NCBI GenBank assembly: GCA_021781255.1
Contig: JAJXXG010001045.1
Location: 1-5,536, forward strand
Source of the DNA: Acidobacteriota bacterium
GTDB lineage: Bacteria > Acidobacteriota > Terriglobia > Terriglobales > Acidobacteriaceae
DNA: 5,536 nucleotides
Direction of reading: 5' to 3'
The notes beneath the pieces were generated by a model that did no database searches, was not told where the DNA came from, and saw only the letters and a list, made by a program, of their open reading frames with translations. This document shows positions 1-5,101 of this stretch, one piece after another (position 1 is the first letter of the stretch; each line of letters starts with the position of its first letter). A program made the position numbers and the translations under genes.

Positions 1-129
1 CAGCGTGCGGTCCTTTGAGCCTGAATCCACGACAATAATCTCGTCTGCCCAGCGGACGCTCTCGAGTGTGCGGGGCAGGTTCGCCTCCTCGTTCATGGCG
101 ATCATGGCGACTGAAATACTCTTCGGCAT
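1..129 (-). CDS. Glycosyltransferase family 2, N-terminal fragment (cut by window edge)
   Basis: Reading leftward from an ATG at 129-127 gives 43 codons, open to the window edge. The residues show the start of a GT-A fold family 2 glycosyltransferase: a beta strand (SISVAMIAMNEEANLPR), then WADEIIVVDSGSKDRT at about residues 27-42, where the Asp of VVDSGS (D35) is expected to bind the nucleotide of the NDP-sugar donor. The NEE...L..TLESV.WADEIIVVDSGS.D.T pattern is typical of WaaE/KdtX-like enzymes that transfer sugars to lipopolysaccharide core or other surface glycans. The acceptor cannot be told from this fragment. An in-frame TGA six codons upstream rules out a much longer N-terminus. ATGs at codons 9 and 12 are possible but would remove the first beta strand. 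No Shine-Dalgarno sequence precedes the start. The gene diverges from the SDR gene at 239. Confidence 0.85.
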   Translation of the reverse strand, partial: MPKSISVAMIAMNEEANLPRTLESVRWADEIIVVDSGSKDRTL

Positions 130-136
130 CGAGGGA

Positions 137-142
137 AGGATA
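137..142 (-). promoter_or_regulatory. Candidate -10 element of the glycosyltransferase gene (leaderless geometry)
   Basis: On the minus strand the hexamer TATCCT lies here, followed by exactly seven bases and then the ATG at 129. Transcription would start about at the A of the start codon. No convincing -35 box and no purine-rich ribosome binding site are visible. The call rests on position and on the same arrangement at 940-945 and 5089-5094. Confidence 0.35.
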
Positions 143-205
143 AATCAGCGGGGCTCATCGTTTCCCGGCCTCGCCGCAGAAAGAGACCGCATGCCTGGCG
201 TAGAC

Positions 206-217
206 TGCGCGTAGGCT
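206..217 (+). promoter_or_regulatory. Candidate extended -10 element upstream of the SDR gene
   Basis: TGCGCGTAGGCT contains a TANNNT hexamer at 212-217, 21 bases before the ATG at 239. Its first eight bases are identical to those at 5083-5090 in front of the M24 gene. A second TANNNT (TAGACT, 201-206) directly overlaps it. No good -35 box is seen. Initiation near 224 would give a leader of about 15 bases that still contains the ribosome binding site. Confidence 0.3.
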
Positions 218-223
218 GAACAC

Positions 224-230
224 AGAGGAG
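224..230 (+). promoter_or_regulatory. Ribosome binding site of the SDR gene
   Basis: AGAGGAG ends eight bases before the ATG at 239. It is a strong Shine-Dalgarno match and fixes that start. Confidence 0.75.
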
Positions 231-238
231 CATCCGCA

Positions 239-904
239 ATGAAGGTCTTGCTGTTTGGCGCGACGGGAATGATCGGCCAGGGTGTGCTGCGGGAGTGCCT
301 GCTTGACCCTGAGGTGCAGCTCGTGGTGAGCGTGGGCCGCTCCGCGACCGGCGCGCACCACGCGAAGCTGCGCGAGATTGTGCACCGCGACATGCTCGAC
401 TACGCAGGAATGGAAGACGCGCTGGCTGGCCTTGACGCCTGCTTCTTCTGCCTCGGCGTGGCCTCCAGCGGCATGAAGGAAGCCGACTACACGCGCATCA
501 CCTATGACTACACGCTGGCCGCCGCCGAAGCACTGAGCCGCTTGAATCCCGGCATGACATTCGTATTTGTCTCCGGCTCCGGCACCGACAGCACGGAGAA
601 AGGCCGCATCATGTGGGCGCGGGTAAAGGGACGCACGGAGAACGCCCTGCTGCGCCTGCCGCTGAAGGCCTGCATGTTTCGCCCGGGCTTCATTGAGCCA
701 ATGGACGGAATCCAATCCCGGACGCCCCTGTACCGGAAGTTCTACAAGGTGGCCGGGCCGCTGTTCCCGCTGTTGCGCCGGGCGCTGCCGAATCAGGTTC
801 TATCCACGCGCCAGATTGGGAAGGCCATGCTGGCCGTGGCGAAGCGGGGCTGTGAAAAGCGCGTGCTGGAAGCCAGGGATATACGGGCGGCTGCTGGCAG
901 CTGA
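239..904 (+). CDS. Atypical SDR / NAD(P)-binding Rossmann protein, CC3/TIP30 (HTATIP2)-like
   Basis: A 221-residue cytoplasmic protein beginning with a nucleotide-binding Rossmann strand, MKVLLFGATGMIG, in which G7-x-x-G10-x-x-G13 is the dinucleotide-binding loop of extended and atypical SDRs. A second NAD-contact strand ends CFFCLGVASSG at about residues 66-76, and the SDR beta-5 strand is FVFVSGSGTDS (S112-S118). At the place of the SDR YxxxK active site the protein has W126-A-R-V-K130-G-x-T-E: the lysine is kept but the tyrosine is replaced by tryptophan. This layout and length match the bacterial relatives of human CC3/TIP30, usually annotated as NAD-dependent epimerase/dehydratase or NAD(P)H-binding proteins of unknown substrate. 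The Tyr loss argues against ordinary dehydrogenase chemistry and suggests redox sensing, binding or an unidentified reaction. A good ribosome binding site supports the ATG. It ends 47 bases before the phosphatase gene and is probably a separate transcription unit. Family is confident; function is not. Confidence 0.88.
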   Translation: MKVLLFGATGMIGQGVLRECLLDPEVQLVVSVGRSATGAHHAKLREIVHRDMLDYAGMEDALAGLDACFFCLGVASSGMKEADYTRITYDYTLAAAEALSRLNPGMTFVFVSGSGTDSTEKGRIMWARVKGRTENALLRLPLKACMFRPGFIEPMDGIQSRTPLYRKFYKVAGPLFPLLRRALPNQVLSTRQIGKAMLAVAKRGCEKRVLEARDIRAAAGS

Positions 905-917
905 GGAGAATTCGCCC

Positions 918-945
918 CTGACCTCCCGCAAAAAGTGCGTATGCT
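918..945 (+). promoter_or_regulatory. Candidate promoter of the partner-switching operon
   Basis: CTGACC (918-923; TGAC shared with the TTGACA consensus) and TATGCT (940-945) are separated by 16 bases. The -10 hexamer ends six bases before the ATG at 952, so transcription starting at the usual distance would begin at or next to that codon. It lies in the short gap after the SDR stop codon at 904. Predicted by eye only. Confidence 0.4.
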
Positions 946-951
946 GTGTGC

Positions 952-2895
952 ATGCTTCCCCGCATGCCGCGCATGCTCTGGATTGCGCTCCTCCTGATTG
1001 TTGCCGCTTGTGCGCCCCGGTCACGCGCTGAAGCCGCGCCTGCGCGCGCGGAGCAAGCCGCCCAGGTTCGCTACCACTTCGGCGACGATGCCCGCTGGGC
1101 CGCACCTGATTTTGACGACAGCTCATGGCCGGCCGCACAACAGGGCCGCTGGCCCGTGCCACCGTATGACTCGGATGGATTTATCTGGGTGCGTGCGCGC
1201 GTCCCGACCAGGGAAGTTGCCGCCGGCCCTCTCGCTCTGCGCCTTCGCGACAAGAACGCCCTCATAGCAGACGAGATCTTCGTGAACGGCGTCCTTGTTG
1301 GCCGTCAGGGCAGCCTACCGCCCCGCACCGAGATGAGCCTTTACGCGCGGGATGAGGTTTTCAGCCTGCCCGCAGGTCTAGCTGCGCCTGGCTCCACTGC
1401 CGTGCTGGCGTTTCGAGCCTGGTATCCGGCGGGCGGGCGGCCATTGGCCCGAGAGGGCGGCGCGGTTTTCACGATCGATGCAAGCCAGATGCAGCATCTT
1501 GCCCTGCAAGCCGATCATGACGCATCCCTGATCGCCCAAGGGCCCCATCTGGCTCTCAACGGCATCATTTTCCTCCTGGGCGCGGGCCTGCTCGTATTTT
1601 GGCGTTGGGCTGGCGGGCGCGACCTGCTGGTGTGCAGTTGGATGTTGATGGCCACGTCGCTCATGTCCCTGTGGAACAGTTCGCCCCCGCTTGGACTAGT
1701 AACGATCTCGTGGCGGGCATTCTTCGTGGTAGATGCCGGGCTGCAGGCGCTTTCCATGGCTGCGTCTGTCGAACTCGTCTGGACTGTTCATGGCTTGCGG
1801 GCCATCGGCGTAAAGCGCCTGTACCATGCCTCGTGGGCCATCGGCACAGCGGCCTATCTAATTTTGATGCTGGCGGTCAAACCGTCGCCGATCGTTCTCT
1901 GGTCAAGCCTGGCGATGATGCCGGCAATCGCGAGCTTCGATTGTATTCAGATCGCGGTGAACCTATGGGCGCTGATGGCAAAGAGAGCGAACCGGATGAT
2001 CGCCGTCGCGATGATTGTGATTGGGGTTGCGGACCTGCTGCAGAATTTTAGCTACCTGCGCGGTGCCAGATTCGGGCCGTTCCAGGAAACGTATTTCGGA
2101 CTGTCACTCTTTCTTTGTGAATTTGCCTTGTTCGTGATGCTCGGCCGACGCGCCTGGCAGGCCTGGCGGGCAAGGGATGAACTGCGCGTCGAGTTCGAAG
2201 CAGCACATGAGATGCAAACCCGCCTCGTGGCTCCGGCGGTGGATGTGCCGGGATTCAAAATCGAGAGCGTCTACGCGCCGGCCCAGCATGTCGGCGGAGA
2301 TTTCTTCCGCGTTTTGCCCGAGGCTGACGGTGGTGTGCTCGTCGTCGTGGGCGATGTAAGCGGCAAGGGGCTCAAGGCGGCCATGACGGTTTCCGCGATT
2401 GTCGGGGCGCTGCGGACAATGCCGGCGCTGGCTCCGTCGCAAATTCTCGACGCCTTGAATCGCGGGTTCGCGGGCCAGATGCAGGGAGGCTTCGTAACCT
2501 GCTGCGTGGCGCGCATCGGGCGGGACGGCACAGTGACCATCGCCAATGCCGGACATCTGTCGCCTTACCGGAATGGGGCCGAAATGCCTGTCGCCGCCGG
2601 GCTGCCACTGGGTATCGTTCCAAATGCCGAGTACGAGGAAAGCCAGTTCCACCTCCAACCGGCGGAGTCGCTCACGTTTGTCTCCGACGGCATTGTGGAG
2701 GCGCGCAATGCTGCGGGCGACTTGTTCGGGTTTGACCGCACGCAGCAGATCAGCACATCTGGCGCGGAGGCAATTGCGCAGGCAGCCATCGATTTTGGCC
2801 AGGACGACGACATTACGGTGCTCACGCTGACATGGCTTGAGACGCCCCGGCAATCCATGGACCCCCTGAGAATTCCAACTCCAGCGCCAGCCTGA
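952..2895 (+). CDS. Membrane-bound SpoIIE/RsbU-type serine phosphatase with periplasmic sensor-like domain and 7 TM helices
   Basis: A 647-residue receptor-phosphatase, counted from the ATG at 952. Residues 1-20 form a signal sequence ending in a lipobox-like VAAC (Cys20). About 30-185 is an extracytoplasmic beta-rich domain with GDDARW..PDFDDSSWP and IFVNGVLVG, resembling galactose-binding-like/GH2 sugar-binding jelly rolls. Seven hydrophobic segments follow (about 199-219, 225-245, 256-278, 292-311, 315-343, 349-369, 380-400), an arrangement like 7TMR-DISM receptors. A short helix (EFEAAHEMQTRL) leads into the PP2C-type SpoIIE domain, about 420-635. Its metal and catalytic motifs are all present: HVGGDFF (D450), GDVSGKG (D468), NAGH (532-535), VSDGIVEA (D579) and GQDDDITVL (D618-620). 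Its expected role is to dephosphorylate the phospho-STAS protein encoded downstream in response to an outside signal. A proline-rich tail closes it. Start choice: GTG at 946 is in frame and would add two residues; ATG 952 is preferred because TATGCT ends six bases before it. ATGs at 964 and 973 are also possible. No ribosome binding site is visible. Confidence 0.9.
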   Translation: MLPRMPRMLWIALLLIVAACAPRSRAEAAPARAEQAAQVRYHFGDDARWAAPDFDDSSWPAAQQGRWPVPPYDSDGFIWVRARVPTREVAAGPLALRLRDKNALIADEIFVNGVLVGRQGSLPPRTEMSLYARDEVFSLPAGLAAPGSTAVLAFRAWYPAGGRPLAREGGAVFTIDASQMQHLALQADHDASLIAQGPHLALNGIIFLLGAGLLVFWRWAGGRDLLVCSWMLMATSLMSLWNSSPPLGLVTISWRAFFVVDAGLQALSMAASVELVWTVHGLRAIGVKRLYHASWAIGTAAYLILMLAVKPSPIVLWSSLAMMPAIASFDCIQIAVNLWALMAKRANRMIAVAMIVIGVADLLQNFSYLRGARFGPFQETYFGLSLFLCEFALFVMLGRRAWQAWRARDELRVEFEAAHEMQTRLVAPAVDVPGFKIESVYAPAQHVGGDFFRVLPEADGGVLVVVGDVSGKGLKAAMTVSAIVGALRTMPALAPSQILDALNRGFAGQMQGGFVTCCVARIGRDGTVTIANAGHLSPYRNGAEMPVAAGLPLGIVPNAEYEESQFHLQPAESLTFVSDGIVEARNAAGDLFGFDRTQQISTSGAEAIAQAAIDFGQDDDITVLTLTWLETPRQSMDPLRIPTPAPA

Positions 2896-2951
2896 ATGGA
2901 CGCCACGGCAAGCGGCGACGGGAAGCAGTATCGAGCGGCGATGCGGCGTGG

Positions 2952-2957
2952 TACATT
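2952..2957 (+). promoter_or_regulatory. Weak candidate internal -10 element before the second phosphatase
   Basis: TACATT lies in the 86-base gap between the two phosphatase genes, 24 bases before the ATG at 2982. It fits TANNNT (4 of 6 to TATAAT), but there is no recognisable -35 box. It would allow the three downstream genes to be transcribed apart from the membrane phosphatase. Confidence 0.22.
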
Positions 2958-2967
2958 GAAATCCCAC

Positions 2968-2973
2968 GGAGGT
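2968..2973 (+). promoter_or_regulatory. Ribosome binding site of the GAF-SpoIIE gene
   Basis: GGAGGT lies eight bases before the ATG at 2982, an almost perfect anti-16S match. It fixes this start over the out-of-frame ATG at 2896 that immediately follows the upstream stop codon. Confidence 0.8.
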
Positions 2974-2981
2974 CGCGGGAA

Positions 2982-4163
2982 ATGGCGGCTGGATTTCACC
3001 TTCCGGACAGCGGAGAGACAATTGACCTGCAGCAGCAGGTCGCGCGCCTGCAGGCCCTCCTTGAGGCTTCCCGGCAGGTACACTCCACCATTCGCGAGGA
3101 GGACGTGCTGCAGCAGGTGCTGCGCATCGTGGTCCGCGAACTGGAAATGGCCGGAGCGGCGTTCCTTGGCACAGGGCTGGCTTACGGAGACGCCCCGCAC
3201 TTCGGAGACAACAGGACGGCGGAGACCGCTGCGCTGCCCGCTTATCCGCTGATGGATCGGGAAGGGCGGCGGATGACCGTGTTGCTGGTTGCGCCTCCCG
3301 ATGGGCGCGAGCTGACGATCTATGAGGCCGACTTTCTTGAGGGGCTCGCCCTGCAGGCCGCCGTGGCCCTTGAAAATGCCCGCAACCACGAGCGCAATCT
3401 GCAATGGGCGCGCGTACAGCAGGATCTGGACGCAGCCCGCAATATCCAGCGCTCTCTGCTGCCCCAGAAACTGCCGGATATCGCCGGCTACTCGATGGCC
3501 TTTCGCTCCGTCACCTGTTACGAGGTGGGCGGCGACTACCTGGACATCGTGGAGCAGCCAGATGGCAGCCTGCTGATCGCGGTGGCCGACGTGGCAGGCA
3601 AGGGGCTCGCCTCGGCCATCATGGCCACAAGCTTCCGCTCCGCCTTTCGCGCCATGGCGATCACCGGGTTGCCGCTGGACGAACTGACCACGCGCATGAA
3701 CGAACACCACTGGACCGAGGGCGAAGAGGCCCGCCGCCGCTACGTAACAGCGATCTTCATGCGGTTGCACCCCGAAACAGGAGAGATTGAGGTGGTCAAC
3801 GCCGGCCACAATCCCGGTTTCCTCGTTCAGCCCGGCGGCGACTCCTGCCAGTTTGACTCCTCGGGTACGCCCCTCGGCCTGCTGCCGGGCATGAGCTACA
3901 CCAGTCAGATATGCCAGGTTCCCCCCGGAACCCGCATGCTCTTCTACACTGACGGCCTCACTGAGGTCTTCCGCGGAGATGAGGAATTTGGTCCGGAGCG
4001 GTTGCTGGAGGAATTTTCCAGGTGCCCGGCACAGAAAGCGGATGATATTCTCGATGCGTTATGGGCAACCCTTGAAAATTTCACTGAGGGCGGCCCTCAG
4101 GCGGACGACATGACCGCGCTGGCAGTGTGCAGAAGTACGGGCCCGACGGAGACGACTGAATGA
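2982..4163 (+). CDS. Cytoplasmic GAF-SpoIIE (RsbU-like) serine phosphatase
   Basis: A 393-residue soluble protein with no signal peptide or membrane segment. Residues 17-40 are helical (LQQQVARLQALLEASRQVHS) and open a compact GAF-type sensor domain (about 20-137: VHSTIREEDVLQQVLRIVV..., ending FLEGLALQAAVALENAR). A linker helix (about 138-160) carries the family motif DAARNIQRSLLP (N154-P161) that leads into the PP2C-type SpoIIE domain. The phosphatase motifs are all present: YEVGGDY (D185), VADVAGKG (D203), NAGHNPG (273-279), YTDGLTEVF (D324) and QADDMTAL (D375, D376). It should therefore be an active Mn/Mg-dependent phosphatase acting on the phosphorylated STAS antagonist, under control of a cytoplasmic ligand or partner bound by the GAF domain. 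That ligand cannot be read from the sequence. It is about 85 bases downstream of the membrane phosphatase, and its stop codon overlaps the kinase start (ATGA), indicating translational coupling. Confidence 0.92.
   Translation: MAAGFHLPDSGETIDLQQQVARLQALLEASRQVHSTIREEDVLQQVLRIVVRELEMAGAAFLGTGLAYGDAPHFGDNRTAETAALPAYPLMDREGRRMTVLLVAPPDGRELTIYEADFLEGLALQAAVALENARNHERNLQWARVQQDLDAARNIQRSLLPQKLPDIAGYSMAFRSVTCYEVGGDYLDIVEQPDGSLLIAVADVAGKGLASAIMATSFRSAFRAMAITGLPLDELTTRMNEHHWTEGEEARRRYVTAIFMRLHPETGEIEVVNAGHNPGFLVQPGGDSCQFDSSGTPLGLLPGMSYTSQICQVPPGTRMLFYTDGLTEVFRGDEEFGPERLLEEFSRCPAQKADDILDALWATLENFTEGGPQADDMTALAVCRSTGPTETTE
4148..4151 (+). promoter_or_regulatory. Ribosome binding site of the RsbW-like gene
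   Basis: GGAG inside the 3' end of the GAF-SpoIIE gene lies eight bases before the ATG at 4160 and supports the overlapping start. Confidence 0.6.
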
Positions 4164-4606
4164 GTGATGTGAAATCCACCAGCGTGGAAGTGAGGCTGCC
4201 TTCTCGGCTCGGATACGAGAAGGTGGCCATGAGCACCGCTGCGGCGGTGGCAAAGCTGATGGGTTTCAAAGAAGACCGAATCGAAGACCTGAAGACCGCG
4301 GTCGCCGAGGCGTGCATCAACGCAATTGAACATGGCAACCGGCTGAACGAAGGCCTCTCAGTGGGAGTCGTGCTGTCAGCCGGCAACGATGCTCTGGAGG
4401 TCAAGGTCATCGATGACGGCAAGGGGTTGAAATCGGTCCCCCCCAGACCCGACATCGACCGCAAGATTCATGGCGAGGAAGACCCTCGCGGTATGGGCAT
4501 GTTTCTGATTCAGGCGCTTGTAGACGAAGCCGAGTGGGTAAAGGGGTCCAACGGCAAAAGCAGCTACGTCAGGCTCGTAATCCGCCTGGACGGGGTTCCG
4601 GAATAA
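4160..4606 (+). CDS. RsbW/SpoIIAB-type anti-sigma serine/threonine kinase (HATPase_c_2)
   Basis: A 148-residue single-domain GHKL ATPase, close to the 140-160 residues usual for SpoIIAB and RsbW. The N box is AVAEACINAIEHGN, with E50 as the likely catalytic base and N54 as the Mg-binding Asn. The G1 box is VIDDGKG (D85, D86, G87, G89), and the G2 region is DPRGMGMFLIQALVDE (108-123), which includes the ATP lid. All residues expected for ATP binding and kinase activity are present. By family knowledge it binds a target protein, classically a sigma factor, and inactivates its antagonist by serine phosphorylation. The likely substrate is the STAS protein encoded 26 bases downstream. The ATGA overlap with the preceding phosphatase places opposing activities in one coupled translation unit. 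No sigma factor is encoded beside it, so its inhibited partner is unknown. Naming it rsbW itself would go beyond the evidence. Confidence 0.92.
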   Translation: MSDVKSTSVEVRLPSRLGYEKVAMSTAAAVAKLMGFKEDRIEDLKTAVAEACINAIEHGNRLNEGLSVGVVLSAGNDALEVKVIDDGKGLKSVPPRPDIDRKIHGEEDPRGMGMFLIQALVDEAEWVKGSNGKSSYVRLVIRLDGVPE

Positions 4607-4618
4607 CACAAAGAAATT

Positions 4619-4622
4619 GGAG
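4619..4622 (+). promoter_or_regulatory. Ribosome binding site that decides the GTG start of the STAS gene
   Basis: GGAG ends ten bases before the GTG at 4633. It supports that codon over the in-frame ATG at 4534, which lies well inside the kinase gene. Confidence 0.6.
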
Positions 4623-4632
4623 ACACGAAATC

Positions 4633-4992
4633 GTGCAGAGCGAAACGAAGGCGCGCGTCGACCAGATCACCTCACCGGCCGGACATCCGGTCACCGTCCT
4701 GCGCTTTGAGGGAGACATAGCAAGCACCTCAAAAGACGCGGTCCTGGGCACTTACCAGACGCTGTCGAAAGCAGCGGCCAAGTTGGTGCTGCTGGACTTT
4801 TCCAAAGTTGATTACATCAATTCAAGCGGCATCGCTCTGGTTATCCAGATGCTGATTGAGGCATCCAACTCCGGCCAGAAGGTGTACGCCTTCGGGCTGT
4901 CGCCTCACTTCACCAAGGTTTTTACAATGGTGGGCATCACCAAATATGCGGGGCTGTTCCCTCGCGAAGTGGATGCCATGGCGGCACTCTAG
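4633..4992 (+). CDS. STAS-domain anti-sigma factor antagonist (RsbV/SpoIIAA-type)
   Basis: A 119-residue protein made of one STAS domain, the normal size for SpoIIAA and RsbV. Visible elements are the first strands (HPVTVLRFEGDIAS), the helix DAVLGTYQTLSKAAAK, the central strand KLVLLDFSKVDYI, and the phosphorylation loop N63-S64-S65-G66 followed by IALVIQMLIEA. The C-terminal part KVYAFGLSPHFTKVFTMVGI is typical of antagonists. By comparison with SpoIIAA (D57-S58) and RsbV (Ser56), Ser64 is the predicted phosphoacceptor. The residue before it is Asn rather than the Asp of the Bacillus proteins. Unphosphorylated protein should bind the kinase encoded just upstream; phosphorylated protein should be the substrate of the two SpoIIE phosphatases. 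The GTG start is chosen from the GGAG site and domain length. The ATG at 4534 would add 33 residues that read as out-of-frame kinase sequence. It is the last gene of the operon. Confidence 0.9.
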   Translation: MQSETKARVDQITSPAGHPVTVLRFEGDIASTSKDAVLGTYQTLSKAAAKLVLLDFSKVDYINSSGIALVIQMLIEASNSGQKVYAFGLSPHFTKVFTMVGITKYAGLFPREVDAMAAL

Positions 4993-5066
4993 GACACCCG
5001 CCTCCGCATACCGCCGTTGAGACCGTCGCGCCATCTGCCCGTCAATAGACCGGAGTTTCTGTCTCC

Positions 5067-5094
5067 CTGCCTCATGCGCCCGTGCGCGTACAAT
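5067..5094 (+). promoter_or_regulatory. Candidate promoter of the M24 peptidase-like gene (leaderless geometry)
   Basis: TACAAT (5089-5094; 5 of 6 to TATAAT) is followed by seven bases and then the ATG at 5102, so the transcript would begin at the start codon. A weak -35-like CTGCCT (5067-5072) lies 16 bases upstream, the same spacing as at 918-945. No Shine-Dalgarno sequence exists before the ATG. Confidence 0.45.
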
Positions 5095-5101
5095 GGCCGG
5101 T

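Noticed and set aside
155..715. A 186-codon minus-strand open frame opposite the SDR gene and the divergent promoter region
   Set aside because: It conflicts with the well-supported SDR gene and its ribosome binding site, and the protein is Ala/His/Arg-rich with no family resemblance.
905..951. Possible terminator after the SDR gene
   Set aside because: GAGG and CCTC could pair over a long loop, but the stem is only four bases and no T-run follows.
2104..3021. A 305-codon minus-strand open frame under the membrane phosphatase
   Set aside because: It covers the SpoIIE domain in antisense, has no plausible domain and overlaps the other antisense frame. Treated as a shadow.
2896..3252. Plus-strand frame starting with an ATG directly after the phosphatase stop codon
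   Set aside because: It lacks a ribosome binding site at a usable distance and runs mostly inside the GAF-SpoIIE gene in another frame, with no domain-like sequence.
2565..3809. A 414-codon open frame on the minus strand opposite the two phosphatase genes
   Set aside because: It lies antisense to two genes with complete phosphatase motifs. Its translation shows low-complexity Arg/His/Gly/Ala-rich sequence with no recognisable domain, as expected for the shadow frame of G+C-rich codons.
4534..4632. N-terminal extension of the STAS protein from an ATG inside the kinase gene
   Set aside because: The 33 extra residues are the shifted-frame reading of the kinase C-terminus. A GTG at 4633 with a GGAG site gives the normal STAS length.
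4993..5101. Possible rho-independent terminator after the STAS gene
   Set aside because: Only 4-base stems (for example GGAG/CTCC around 5052-5066) can be formed and there is no T-run, so no terminator is called.
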